A DNA stretch of 64,000 nucleotides from Syntrophorhabdaceae bacterium (GCA_028698615.1 JAQVWF010000007.1:25946-89945); one strand, 5' to 3'. Shown: positions 16,654 through 25,931, counted from the first letter of the stretch. Notes: generated from the letters alone by a model not told the origin. Program-made: numbers and translations.

Positions 16654-19600
16654 GTGGAAAACGTAATATCGCTCAACGAAAATATCAAGGAGTTGTGCAA
16701 GAGCCGCGCGGCTGCCAACTTCGGCGACGTCATGGTTGTCGGGGGCGGCATAAGCGGCATCCAGGCATCCCTTGATCTCGCTACGGCGGGCTTCAAGGTT
16801 TACCTGGTCGAGAAGTCGCCGAGCATCGGCGGGCACATGGCCCAGCTCGACAAGACCTTCCCGACCAACGACTGCTCGATGTGAATTCTCGCACCCAAGC
16901 TGGTCGAGGTCGGCCGGCATCCGAACATCGAAGTACTCACCTATACGGAAGTTGATCGCGTAGAGGGAGAAGCAGGAGATTTCAACGTCACGCTTTTAAG
17001 AAAGCCCCGGTATATCAAAGAGGACAAGTGCACGGGTTGCACCGTCTGCGTGGAATACTGCCCGGCAAAGTACCCGGACCAGTACAACCAGGATATATCG
17101 ATGAACAAGGCGGTCCATGTCTATTTTGCACAGGCAATTCCACTCATCACCTACATCGATGAGAGCTGCCTTTATCTGAAGGAAAAGAAATGCCGCATCT
17201 GTGAGGCGGTGTGTAAGAACGACGCCATAGATCTCAATCAGCAGCCCCGCAAGGAAGATATCAATGTTGGCGCCATCATCCTCGCCCCTGGGTTTGAGCC
17301 TTACGATCCGAAGGTGAGAGAGGAATATCGGTACGGCGAGTTTAAGAACGTCGTGACCAGCATGGATTTCGAGAGGCTCCTTTGTTCCACGGGCCCCTAC
17401 GCCGGCGAGATACTGCGGGCATCGGACATGAAGCATCCCCACAACGTTGCATGGATCCAGTGTATCGGTTCGCGGCAGGTGATCGAAGGCGGCAACAGCT
17501 ATTGCTCCGCTGTATGCTGCACCTACACGCAGAAGCAGGTCATTCTTACAAAGGACCACGATGCCGATGCAAAGTGCACCATCTTCCACAATGACGTACG
17601 CTCGTACGGCAAGGATTTCGAGCGCTACTACGAGAGGACGGAGAATCTTCCGGGCATCAGGTTTTTCAGGAGCTATCCGTCGATAGTCAAAGAGGACCCG
17701 GTGACGCACAATGTCACCATCCGGTACTCCACCCCCGAGGATGGGGTCATCGAGGAAGAGTTCGACATGGTCGTTCTCTCCATCGGCATGAACCCGCCCA
17801 AGGGTGTTGAGGATATGGCAAAACAGTACGGTATCGAGCTTGAGGAACATGACTTCTGCAAGCTTGATCCCACGAACCCCATGATAACCAACAGACCGGG
17901 CATTTTCGTCAGCGGCGCCCTTCAGGGCCCCATAGATATCCCGGAGTCTGTTTTCAGTGCATCCGGCGCCGGTTCCCAGATCGGCGAGATGCTCGACTAC
18001 AGAAGGGGCAATCTTGCCAGGGAAAGAATATATCCCGATGAGAAGGATGTATCCCAGGAGGAGCCCCGGGTCGGTGTTTTCGTTTGCCATTGCGGCGCCA
18101 ACATCGGCAGGATCGTCAATGTTCCCGGAACGGTGGAATATTGCAAGACCCTCCCCAACGTGGTGTATGCCCAGGAACAGCTCTTCTCCTGCGCAACGAA
18201 CTCTGCCAGGGAGATAACAGACAAGATAAAGGAAGAGGGTTTGAACCGCGTTGTTGTCGCGGCCTGTTCGCCAAGGACCCTGGAACCTCTCTTCAGAGAC
18301 ACATTGCGTGAGGCGGGGATCAACCAGTACTACTATGAGATGGCCAACATCAGGGAGCATAACTCCTGGGTCCATCAGAAGGAGAAGGAAGAGGCCACCG
18401 ATAAAGCCCATGATATTATCAGGATGTCAGTGGCGCGGGCCTGCCAGCTGGAACCCCTTCAGGAATTCGACCTGCCCGTGGACAAGAGGGCTCTCATCGT
18501 AGGCGGCGGTATCGCCGGGATGAACTGTGCCCTGTCCATAGCCAACCAGGGGCACGAGGTTCACCTCATTGAAAGGGAAAAGGAGCTGGGAGGTATCGGA
18601 AGAAGGATTCACACCACCCTCCAGGGTCTTGATGTGCAGGCGTACCTGAAAGACCTCATCGCGAAGGTCTACGAGAATCGCCTCATTCATGTATATAACA
18701 ACGCTGCCATCACGGAGGCCTCGGGATACGTGGGCAACTTTGTGACCACCGTCCAGTCCAATAAGGGAACGACAGCGATAAAGCACGGCGCGGCAGTCAT
18801 CGCCATAGGCGTAGACATGTATACTCCCACGGAATATCTCTACGGGCAGGACGAAAGGGTCCTGACACACCTGGAACTGGAGGAGAAGATCACCTCCGAC
18901 GACGAAAAGGTGACGGGCGCACAGAGCCTCGTCATGATCCAGTGCGTGGGTTGCAGGAACGAGGATCGCAACTATTGCAGCAGAATATGCTGCAGCGAAT
19001 CCATCAAGAACTCCCTCCTGCTCAAGGAGAAGAACCCCGACATGGATATCTACATCCTCTTCAGGGATGTGAGGACCTACGGGTTCAATGAAGACTACTA
19101 CCGTGAAGCGGCAAACAAGGGCGTAAAGTTCATTCGCTATGAACCGGAAGACAAGCCCGAGGTGGAACCGGGCAAGGCCGAGGACAAGAGAGATGTCCTC
19201 AAGGTCACTGTGACGGATTACATCCTGGGCAAGAAACTCGAACTCGACGCAGACATCATCGCGCTGGCAGCCGCCGTTGTTCCTTCCGCGGCGACAAAAG
19301 AGGTTGCTAACCAGTTCAAGGTCACCTTGAGCCCCGACGGGTTCTTTAAGGAGGCCCACGTGAAATTGAGACCCGTCGAGTTTGCAACGGACGGCGTCTA
19401 TCTTTGTGGCCTTGCCCACTATCCGAAGTTCATCCAGGAAACGATCAACCAGTCCTATGGGGCCGCCGGAAGGGTCCTTACCCTTCTCTCGCACGACATC
19501 GTCGTGGCCTCCGGCTCTGTCTGCACCGTCAACGAGAAACAGTGCATGGGTTGCGGGGCGTGCGTCGAAGTCTGTACCTACGGCGCCCTGGAGCTTAAGG

Positions 19601-19797
19601 AGACGAAACAGGGCAAGAAGGTCGTGGTCAACCCCGTTCTGTGCAAGGGGGATGGCCTTTGCAATACCAAGTGTCCCACCGGGGCGATCCAGCTTCGCCA
19701 TTTCACCGACAGCGAACTCGTCAGCGAGATCGATGTTGTGGTCCCCGAGGACGAGATGATGAAACAGATAGACGCGGCCGCCGCCGCAGATGCGTAA
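16654..19797 (+). CDS. bamE: selenocysteine-containing HdrA-like flavoprotein (UGA at 16882-16884 read as Sec77)
   Basis: One 1047-residue protein is encoded if the in-frame UGA at codon 77 is read as selenocysteine. The UGA falls in '[19 protein letters not shown]', exactly where HdrA proteins have Cys in CSxCxLAPK, and the frame stays open and homologous on both sides. Domains in order: FAD site '[15 protein letters not shown]' (about 28-42); ferredoxin motifs '[12 protein letters not shown]' and 'CRICEAVCK' (about 129-190); an HdrA core with 'CHCGANIG' and '[12 protein letters not shown]'; a second nucleotide-binding site '[15 protein letters not shown]' (about 612-626); and two C-terminal [4Fe-4S] motifs '[11 protein letters not shown]' and '[12 protein letters not shown]'. 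HdrA is the flavin electron-bifurcating subunit in its family. GTG 16654 follows GAGGTGATAG. It is 32 bp after bamD and 24 bp before bamF. Confidence 0.9.
16882..16918 (+). promoter_or_regulatory. SECIS-like hairpin of bamE
   Basis: Downstream of the UGA, GCTGGTC (16899-16905) pairs with GGCCGGC (16912-16918), including two G-U pairs, around the 6-nt loop GAGGTC. The loop starts 22 nt after the UGA and begins with G, which fits the spacing (about 16-37 nt) and loop rule for bacterial SECIS elements. Confidence 0.7.
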
Positions 19798-19821
19798 TCC
19801 TATAGAAGGAGGTGGGAACGA

Positions 19822-20670
19822 ATGAGTACGGCAAAATTCAAACCGAGAGTCCTTGGCTTCGCATGCAACTGGTGAGCGTACGGCGCCGCTGACCTGGCTG
19901 GAGTTTCCAGACTGCAATATACAACTGAAATGAGGATCATCCGCGTCATGTGTTCCGGAAGGGTGGACATGGGGTTTGTACTCAGGGCCTTCCAGAACGG
20001 AATAGATGGTGTTTTCCTGGGTGCCTGTCATCTGGGCGAATGCAATTACATAACACACGGGAATTATCAGGCTCAGAACATGGTTTTGCTCTTTAGGAGG
20101 ATCATGGAGCATGTCGGCCTCAATCCCGAGAGGCTTCGGATCAATTTCATGTCCGGTGCCGAGGCGAACGTCTTTACCGAATCCGTTAATGCCTTCGTCA
20201 AGACCATAAAGGGCCTTGGCCCCATAGGCAAGGGAGAAGGGTTAGATGCGAAAGAGCTCAAGACACGCCTGGCAGAGGTCAAAAAGCTTGTCCCCTACTT
20301 TAAGATGGTGAACCGCGAGAAGCTTGTTTCCCGTCTCGAGGGCCACGACCACGCTGAGGCCGAGAAGCTCTTTACGAAGGAAGAGATAGAGAAGCAGTTC
20401 GCCGAAGTTTTTTCCTACTATATCGACCCCGAGAAGTGCCAGGCATGTATGACCTGTGCCAGGCGTTGCCCCGTAGATGCGATCATAAGTGTGAAGGGCC
20501 AGATCCACATCGTCGATCAGGAAAAGTGCATTAAATGCGGGACGTGCTTCGAGGTCTGTCCTCCCAAGTTCCGTGCAATAACGAAGCTGACCGGAGTACC
20601 CGTGCCTGCGCCGCCGCCCGAAGACAAAAGGGCCGTCGTCAGAAAGGGCAAGGAAGAAGCGGCAGGCTAA
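19822..20670 (+). CDS. bamF: selenocysteine-containing MvhD/ferredoxin fusion (UGA at 19873-19875 read as Sec18)
   Basis: ATG 19822 follows AAGGAGGTGG and opens a 282-residue frame if the UGA at codon 18 is read as selenocysteine. The residue lies in 'GFACNW-U-AYGAADLAG', where MvhD has Cys in CNWCSYxGADxAG; 'IRVMCSGRVDMGFVL' and 'GACHLGECNYITHGNYQA' continue the MvhD domain (about 8-130), which binds a [2Fe-2S] cluster and links HdrA to an electron donor. After a linker come two [4Fe-4S] motifs ('CQACMTCARRCP', 'CIKCGTCFEVCPP') near residues 205-245. Sec in BamF is known from Geobacter. It is the last gene of the operon; bamGHI do not follow, and a strong terminator does. Gene callers would start at 19930 and lose the N-terminus. 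Confidence 0.9.
19873..19910 (+). promoter_or_regulatory. SECIS-like hairpin of bamF
   Basis: CTGGA (19898-19902) pairs with TCCAG (19906-19910) around GTT; the loop starts 28 nt after the UGA with GU. The stem is short but perfect and correctly placed. Confidence 0.55.
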
Positions 20671-20697
20671 CACGACAGCGATATGATATAGAATTTT

Positions 20698-20739
20698 AAG
20701 GTATCCATCCGGCAGGTAAAGCGGATGGATACCTTTTTT
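20698..20739 (+). terminator. Rho-independent terminator of the bam operon
   Basis: GGTATCCATCCG (20700-20711) and CGGATGGATACC (20722-20733) form a perfect 12-bp stem with a 10-nt loop, followed by six T. It lies 28 bp after the bamF stop. Confidence 0.92.
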
Positions 20740-20856
20740 GTTGGAGTGGGAATGTTCTGTGCGTACCTGACGGAGCGTACGTTTTTTAGGTCCGGGAAAA
20801 CCATCTGGAGACCCGGAAGGTAATGAATTTATCGGACCGGACCAGGGAGGTATTGC

Positions 20857-22101
20857 ATGAGGAGTTTGATCACATCGATATTGGCTCAACGGGTAAGAAT
20901 GACTGACAAGGAATATTTGTCCATGTGGTGCACTGCTTCTGACTGTGATGGTCCGGATGCACGACGGCGTGAGGCGAGGCGCTCTGGTGTCCTGCCGGCG
21001 ATGTTGCTCTTCATTGTGTCCATCTTTGCGGGCATGCCCGCCATCGCTGATCAGGTCGACATCTGGATGCAGACACCTGACGGTTGGGAGGATAGAAAGA
21101 GCGGGCTTGGTCGGGATTTGATAAAGCAGGTGCTGGCCCCCGGCGGCGTCGCTGTGATCGAGGTTTACGGATCCAGGGGTAACAACCCCGGTCTGCGGGT
21201 GATCGCAGATAGAATGGAGCAGGAAATGCTGTCCCGTGGAGCGGCGTACCTGCAGACGAGGTTGTCGGAGGACCGGCGAAAGACCGAGGACGGTCATGAC
21301 GCAATCTTCAGGGAGTATTCGGGAGTTCACAATGGCATGCCGCTGCGGGCCATAGCCGTCTACACCTTCGGCAATGGCGGCGCCGTGGCTGCTTTCGGAT
21401 TCTATGCCCAGAACAACGGCGCCCAATACCGTAGTGCCGTCTGGGCGAGTATCGGCAGCATCCGCTTTTCCCCTCCCGGATCTTCCGCAACCACGACGGC
21501 GGGGGCGGCGAGTACCCCCCGGGCCACAACGGCATCGGGTTGCGACGCCCTGATCGGGACATGGAAGTGGTTTACCGGCAAGAACCACACCTTCGGTCCC
21601 AACGGAACATCGTCGACGGCCCAGGTATTCTGGCAGTGCATGGATCCCCAGCGCCGGATTATCCGCATCAACTGGAACAGCGGCAAATGGGTGGACACCG
21701 TCACGATCTCCGCCGACGGCAAGCGCGTGGAGGGAAGGAACCAGTATGGCAGCCGTGTCTGGGGTGTGCGTCACCAGACACCGGCACAACCCCCGGTGTC
21801 GCAGAGCACACCTTCCCGGGCTGCGACGACGTTGAAGATCCCGGCAAAGTGCACAGGGATCATCGGCACATGGCAATCGCAAGAGAATAAGCGGGTGATC
21901 GTGGTGACAGCGGATGGGTTTCTGGACGGCAACCCCCGGTATACATGGAGCTGTAATCCCGATGGGATCCACTATCGTTTTCGGTGGGAGGACGGTGCGA
22001 GGGTGATTGTGTGGGACGATCTCAGAATGGATGCCGATAAGCTTCACCTCACGAGGCGGCAGGCAGGCAGCGTGTGGGATCGTTTCGTGAAGGTGCGTTA
22101 G
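20857..22101 (+). CDS. exported protein of unknown function
   Basis: I do not recognise a family for this 414-residue protein. It has a hydrophobic export segment at about 46-64 ('VLPAMLLFIVSIFAGMPAIA'), unusually far from the N-terminus; either the first 45 residues form a long cytosolic lead or translation starts later, though ATG 20857 has the better GGGAGGT site. The mature part shows a segment of about 150 residues, then a Thr/Ala-rich linker, then two related Trp-rich modules, each with Cys-x-(2)-(L/I)IGTW near its start ('CDALIGTWKW', 'CTGIIGTWQS') and a following Trp/Cys pattern ('VFWQCMD', 'YTWSCNP'). These look like duplicated small beta-barrel lipocalin-like domains. Probably periplasmic. 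Confidence 0.6.
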   Translation: MRSLITSILAQRVRMTDKEYLSMWCTASDCDGPDARRREARRSGVLPAMLLFIVSIFAGMPAIADQVDIWMQTPDGWEDRKSGLGRDLIKQVLAPGGVAVIEVYGSRGNNPGLRVIADRMEQEMLSRGAAYLQTRLSEDRRKTEDGHDAIFREYSGVHNGMPLRAIAVYTFGNGGAVAAFGFYAQNNGAQYRSAVWASIGSIRFSPPGSSATTTAGAASTPRATTASGCDALIGTWKWFTGKNHTFGPNGTSSTAQVFWQCMDPQRRIIRINWNSGKWVDTVTISADGKRVEGRNQYGSRVWGVRHQTPAQPPVSQSTPSRAATTLKIPAKCTGIIGTWQSQENKRVIVVTADGFLDGNPRYTWSCNPDGIHYRFRWEDGARVIVWDDLRMDADKLHLTRRQAGSVWDRFVKVR

Positions 22102-22174
22102 TGAGGGAAAGTGCGGTCTACGCGGCGGATTGCCGGTGCTCCTGCCCAGCTTTGCTTTTTAGCTGTCATATGGT

Positions 22175-23515
22175 ATGTTGATGCCCATGGAACCAAAAAT
22201 TGTACCCCGGAAACAGCACCGCATCTCGCGAAAGCAGATGAGCCCGAATGCCCTTCGCACGCTCTACAGACTGCATAACCGCGGTTTCATGGCATATCTG
22301 GTGGGTGGGTGCGTCCGCGACCTTCTTCTCGGGCGAACTCCCAAGGACTTCGATATCGGAACGGATGCGACACCCGGTCAGATCAAGAGGCTCTTTCGCA
22401 ACTGCCGTCTCGTGGGCCGCCGGTTCAGGTTGGCGCACCTGCGTTTTCAGAATGAGATCGTGGAGGTATCCACCTTCCGCCGTTCCGCCGACCCCTCCGA
22501 TGCACCGGATATCCAGGAGGCGGACCAGGGCAGGCGGCATGTCCGTCACATGAAGGATGAGAACGGAATGGTCCTCGCGGACAATATCTTCGGGACACCC
22601 GAAGAGGACGCGCTTCGCCGTGACTTTACCATCAACGCCCTGGGTTACAATATAGCGGATGCTTCCGTTGTGGATTACAGCACGGGACTTACCGACCTGA
22701 AGGAACGGCTCATTCGGTCCATTGGCGACCCTCGGGTCCGATTTACGGAAGACCCGGTGCGAATGGTTCGGGCTGTAAGGTTTGCCGCGTCCCATGGTTT
22801 TGACATAGAGGCCGCCGCCTGGGAGTGCATTCGTGAGCTTTCATCAACCATATCCCGTGTTTCTCCGTCAAGGCTCTACGAGGAGATACAAAAGCTTTTC
22901 CTCCTCGGGTTTGCCCGCCCGACCTTTGCGCTCCTTGAGAAAAGCGGACTTTTTGCCTCCCTCTTTCCCGGTCTTGACAGTTGGGCCCACGAGAGTGACC
23001 ACCGCCTTGAACTCCTCGAGGCGAACCTGGGCCGAATCGACGAGTTGGTGCAGAACGGGGGAGGCGCATCTCCCGCGCTCCTTCTGGGGGCGCTCTTTGG
23101 TCCTCGCATGGAGGAGGCCGCTTTAGCGCGTCATCGGGACGGCATCCCCAGGCGCCAGGCGCTTGACGAAACCTGTGCCGGTTTCCTGGAAGAGATCTCC
23201 CGGAGTGCACACATCCCTGGCCGGGTCGGCATCAGATTATGTGCCATTCTTGCCTTCAAGACGTCACTCTGCAAAATACCGCCGCGACGGCCGTCCATGA
23301 TTGCCGGCAGGCCCGAGTTCGCCGAGTCTCTCACGTATCTCCAGCTTGGGACAGAAACGGAAGGGGAACACCATGCGGCCGTGGAGTGGTGGAAGGCCTT
23401 TCTCCTTGAGAATCCTGCGGCAGCATCCACGGAGGCATCCGCGGAGGAAACCCCCCGGAAAAAGCGCAGACGAAGGCGGGGGAAGTCGCGCCGAAACAGG
23501 GAAGAGACAGCCTGA
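22175..23515 (+). CDS. pcnB: poly(A) polymerase I
   Basis: This 446-residue enzyme adds 3' poly(A) tails to RNA and so promotes its decay. The nucleotidyltransferase head has 'YLVGGCVRDLLLGRTPKDFD' with the catalytic G-G-x-x-R-D and D-x-D residues, then 'RLVGRRFRLAHLRF', which separates PcnB from CCA-adding enzymes, and 'RRDFTINALGYN'. The RNA-binding domain has 'GDPRVRFTEDPVRMVRAVRF' and 'ISRVSPSRLYEEIQKLF'. A strongly basic C-terminal tail (many Arg and Lys) is typical of PcnB. The start ATG 22175 is followed by two further in-frame ATGs. The genes after it are on the same strand with gaps below 50 bp, which may reflect loose cotranscription rather than shared function. Confidence 0.9.
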   Translation: MLMPMEPKIVPRKQHRISRKQMSPNALRTLYRLHNRGFMAYLVGGCVRDLLLGRTPKDFDIGTDATPGQIKRLFRNCRLVGRRFRLAHLRFQNEIVEVSTFRRSADPSDAPDIQEADQGRRHVRHMKDENGMVLADNIFGTPEEDALRRDFTINALGYNIADASVVDYSTGLTDLKERLIRSIGDPRVRFTEDPVRMVRAVRFAASHGFDIEAAAWECIRELSSTISRVSPSRLYEEIQKLFLLGFARPTFALLEKSGLFASLFPGLDSWAHESDHRLELLEANLGRIDELVQNGGGASPALLLGALFGPRMEEAALARHRDGIPRRQALDETCAGFLEEISRSAHIPGRVGIRLCAILAFKTSLCKIPPRRPSMIAGRPEFAESLTYLQLGTETEGEHHAAVEWWKAFLLENPAAASTEASAEETPRKKRRRRRGKSRRNREETA

Positions 23516-23562
23516 CCAACCGGTGTTTCTCGACCCACGGGGACAATTCAGAGAGGACAGAC

Positions 23563-24408
23563 ATGCCCGATGAGAGGGTCACAGAGCTCGAGTTTTTGTT
23601 GTCCTATGATATCCTGACGCAGCTTACGGGCGCGATGGAGCGTACCGGATGTTCTGCGGCGGATCTTATTGAGAAGGCCCTCAGGCAGTTCCTCTGTGCC
23701 CGGGAGGAAGGGAACGCGGTCTATCTATCGGCACCAATAAATGCGCTCGTGGAAGGGCTTTACGTCGAAAATACGACGATCTCCCACGTGAAGCAGCACG
23801 GGGATTTCGGCCTCGGAACCTTCAACTACCTCGACGGAGAGATGCTGCTTCTCGACGGCAAGGTGTACCAGATACGGTCAGACGGGAACGTCTACGATGT
23901 CGCCGACGATGAGAGATCACCTTTCGCCTGTGTGACCTTTTTCAGCCCCGACACCTTTGACGATATTGACGGAGCTTCCAGTTTGCCCGACCTCAACACC
24001 CTTCTCGACAGCCTTATTCCCTCGAAGAACATGCTCTATGCCATACGTATCGATGGAGCATTCAGCTATGTGCGATGCAGGGCGGTCCCGAGGTCCGAAA
24101 ACTACAAACCCCTCGTGGAGGCCACAAAGGACCAGCCCGTTTTTGAGTTCCATGATGTACGGGGGTCCCTTGCCGGTTTTTATACCCCGGGATTCATGGA
24201 ATCCCTTAATGCTCCCGGGTTTCACCTCCACTTCATTACCGAAGACCGCCGTCGGGGTGGGCACGTGATGGAATGCACCGCGAAAGGATCGCGCATAGGC
24301 ATCCAGCATGTACCCCGGCTGGAGGTGGGCCTGCCCGTGACCCTCGACTACCTCACCGTGGACCTCACGCGGGACATAGGCAAGGACCTGGAAAAAGCCG
24401 AGAAATGA
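23563..24408 (+). CDS. budA: alpha-acetolactate decarboxylase with N-terminal ribbon-helix-helix-like extension
   Basis: The enzyme decarboxylates acetolactate to acetoin. Family patterns are clear: 'SAPINALVEGLY', 'TTISHVKQHGDFGLGTFNYL', 'GEMLLLDGKVYQIRSDG', 'TPGFMESLNAPGFHLHFI' and 'RRGGHVMEC', the last two holding the Zn-binding His residues. Usual members have about 235-260 residues; this one has 281 because about 45 residues precede the enzyme. That extension ('LEFLLSYDILTQLTGAMERT', 'SAADLIEKALRQFL') reads like a ribbon-helix-helix or coiled helical segment and might mediate DNA binding or oligomerisation, which is speculation. It sits between pcnB and a cation transporter gene; no acetolactate synthase is nearby. 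Confidence 0.85.
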   Translation: MPDERVTELEFLLSYDILTQLTGAMERTGCSAADLIEKALRQFLCAREEGNAVYLSAPINALVEGLYVENTTISHVKQHGDFGLGTFNYLDGEMLLLDGKVYQIRSDGNVYDVADDERSPFACVTFFSPDTFDDIDGASSLPDLNTLLDSLIPSKNMLYAIRIDGAFSYVRCRAVPRSENYKPLVEATKDQPVFEFHDVRGSLAGFYTPGFMESLNAPGFHLHFITEDRRRGGHVMECTAKGSRIGIQHVPRLEVGLPVTLDYLTVDLTRDIGKDLEKAEK

Positions 24409-24448
24409 CCGGTACTCCCGAGCGGGAAAGACCGGTTGCGGATAACCC

Positions 24449-25240
24449 ATGTTCAGGACCACCTTCGGCATAACGAAAATGGACTGCCCTTCGGAAGAGC
24501 AGATGATTCGGACGAAGCTGGCAGGGACGTCCTCGATACACGCTCTCGTTTTTGACATACCGAGCCGGAAACTGGAGATACACCATACAGGCCGTTACGA
24601 GGACCTCCTTCTTTCCCTTGAAAGCCTTCATCTGGGAACGTCTGTCATCTCTTCCGAAGAGGCACCCCCGCCGGTTGACACAGGGGAGGACCGTCTCCAG
24701 ACCCGTATCCTCTGGCAAGTCCTCATTATCAACGTCCTCTTTTTTGTCGTCGAGATGATCGCCGGCGTTATTGCGGGTTCGATGGGGCTCGCCGCCGACA
24801 GCCTGGACATGCTGGCGGACGGCATAGTCTATGCCCTTGCCCTATTCGCTGTTGGAGGAGTCACTGCACGCAAGAGGAAGGTCGCCGGGATCGCCGGGTA
24901 TTTTCAGGGAGTTCTGGGAATACTGGGGTTCATCGAGGTTATCCATCGCTTTCTGGGACGGGGCGAAACCCCTGATTTTCTTACGATGATAGTTGTCTCC
25001 CTCTTCTCCCTCGCGGCGAATGCCGCCTGTGTGTTCCTCCTTCAGAGATCAAAGAGGGAAGTCCACATGCAGGCGAGCCTTATATTCACATCAATGGACG
25101 TCATAGCCAATCTCGGCGTTATCGTGGCCGGCGTCCTGGTCTATTTCACGAGATCGAATATTCCCGACCTCGTTGTGGGGTCCATCGTCTTCATTCTCGT
25201 GTTGCAGGGAGCATACAGGATACTGAAGCTGGCAAAGTAG
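24449..25240 (+). CDS. cation diffusion facilitator transporter with degenerate HMA-like N-domain
   Basis: This 263-residue inner-membrane protein has an N-terminal domain (about 1-70) resembling a heavy-metal-associated fold, but with 'KMDCPSEEQMI' in place of GMxCxxC, so the metal-binding second Cys is absent. After it come about six membrane segments of the cation diffusion facilitator family: 'ILWQVLIINVLFFVVEMIAG', 'GSMGLAADSLDMLADGIVYA' (transport-site Asp residues), and the later TM helices to the C-terminus, with 'SLIFTSMDVIANLGVIVAG' for TM5. The family exports divalent cations such as Zn2+ or Co2+ by proton antiport. The usual cytosolic C-terminal domain is missing, which makes it a short member. 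Confidence 0.8.
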   Translation: MFRTTFGITKMDCPSEEQMIRTKLAGTSSIHALVFDIPSRKLEIHHTGRYEDLLLSLESLHLGTSVISSEEAPPPVDTGEDRLQTRILWQVLIINVLFFVVEMIAGVIAGSMGLAADSLDMLADGIVYALALFAVGGVTARKRKVAGIAGYFQGVLGILGFIEVIHRFLGRGETPDFLTMIVVSLFSLAANAACVFLLQRSKREVHMQASLIFTSMDVIANLGVIVAGVLVYFTRSNIPDLVVGSIVFILVLQGAYRILKLAK

Positions 25241-25277
25241 GAGACCGCAGGAACCGTTAGAACGTTGGAGAAGGTCT

Positions 25278-25320
25278 TTCTTTACGGTCATCCCGGACTT
25301 GATGCGGGACCCTATGACCC
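25278..25320. repeat. short dispersed repeat (GGTCATCCCGG...CCGGGATGACC type)
   Basis: 'GTCATCCCGGACTTGATGCG' and what follows match the widespread intergenic repeat of proteobacterial genomes built on 'TCATCCCGGAxTTGATCCGG'. A related copy lies at 25800-25905. Confidence 0.55.
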
Positions 25321-25330
25321 CTTGAACGGT

Positions 25331-25744
25331 TTATCGAATGGGGTAGACGGACTTCCAGATGGGGGGGAGGTAGCCGCTTTCCTCCCACATTTGTCCTGCT
25401 TCTTCGATGGTGATTCCCTGGGGGTCGCAATGCTCGCCGTCTCTCTCCCGGGGCTTCAGCACACGGCAACCGTAGGGCCTCTCGGAAAAAGGCAGTTCGC
25501 AGCCGTCCTTGCGGTGGAAGATGCAGCCTCTCTTCGCGTCGGGGTCTTTGTAATGGGGTCGGACGACGCGCGCCATTATGTGCTCGTCGAGGAGAAGGAC
25601 AATGGTGTACTTCCCGCTGACCACCGCAGCCCTCACCGCCTCCGCCGATTCGAACTCCGACGGCAGACAGTGGCCGGCCTGCATCCGGCAACAACTTCCC
25701 CCGCAACGTACACACATCTCAGTTTCCCGGTAACCCTCTTCCAT
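25331..25744 (-). CDS. YkgJ-family cysteine cluster protein
   Basis: The protein has about 137 residues and many Cys: 'CVRCGGSCCRM' near the N-terminus, 'GHCLPSEFE', 'RGCIFHRKDGCELPFSERPY' and 'GCRVLKPRERDGEHCDP'. This matches the YkgJ/UPF0153 family of putative zinc- or iron-chelating proteins, whose role is unknown. ATG 25744 is chosen because GAAGGGG lies 7 bases upstream and because the open frame beyond it, up to 26020, runs through the dispersed repeat and is not protein-like. It is downstream of the efflux operon on the same strand but separated by that repeat. Confidence 0.75.
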   Translation of the reverse strand: MEEGYRETEMCVRCGGSCCRMQAGHCLPSEFESAEAVRAAVVSGKYTIVLLLDEHIMARVVRPHYKDPDAKRGCIFHRKDGCELPFSERPYGCRVLKPRERDGEHCDPQGITIEEAGQMWEESGYLPPIWKSVYPIR

Positions 25745-25799
25745 GCCGTCCCCTTCACAGATTGATTCAACGCAACGCTTTAGCCTAACTAGAATGCTG

Positions 25800-25905
25800 A
25801 GAAAGTCCTCCTTTCCGTCATTCGGAACTTGATCTGGAATCCAGAGGTCCTTCTGACCCCCCGTTTTTCCCGGATCCCTGACTCCGCCGGGATGACGAAA
25901 ACGAA
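25800..25905. repeat. dispersed intergenic palindromic repeat
   Basis: Starting 'TCCGTCATTCGGAACTTGAT' and ending 'CCGCCGGGATGACG', this is a longer copy of the repeat family at 25278-25320. It lies between the efflux operon's last gene and the YkgJ-like gene. Confidence 0.6.
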
Positions 25906-25931
25906 AAACGCCCCAACGGTTCCAAGCATCT

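Noticed and set aside
16654..16884. A separate 76-residue FAD-binding protein ending at the UGA
   Set aside because: The UGA stands in for a conserved Cys codon and the frame continues seamlessly as HdrA; it is one selenoprotein gene.
17000..18411. Minus-strand frames of 470-560 codons across bamE
   Set aside because: They are antisense to a gene with clear domains and show no motifs of their own.
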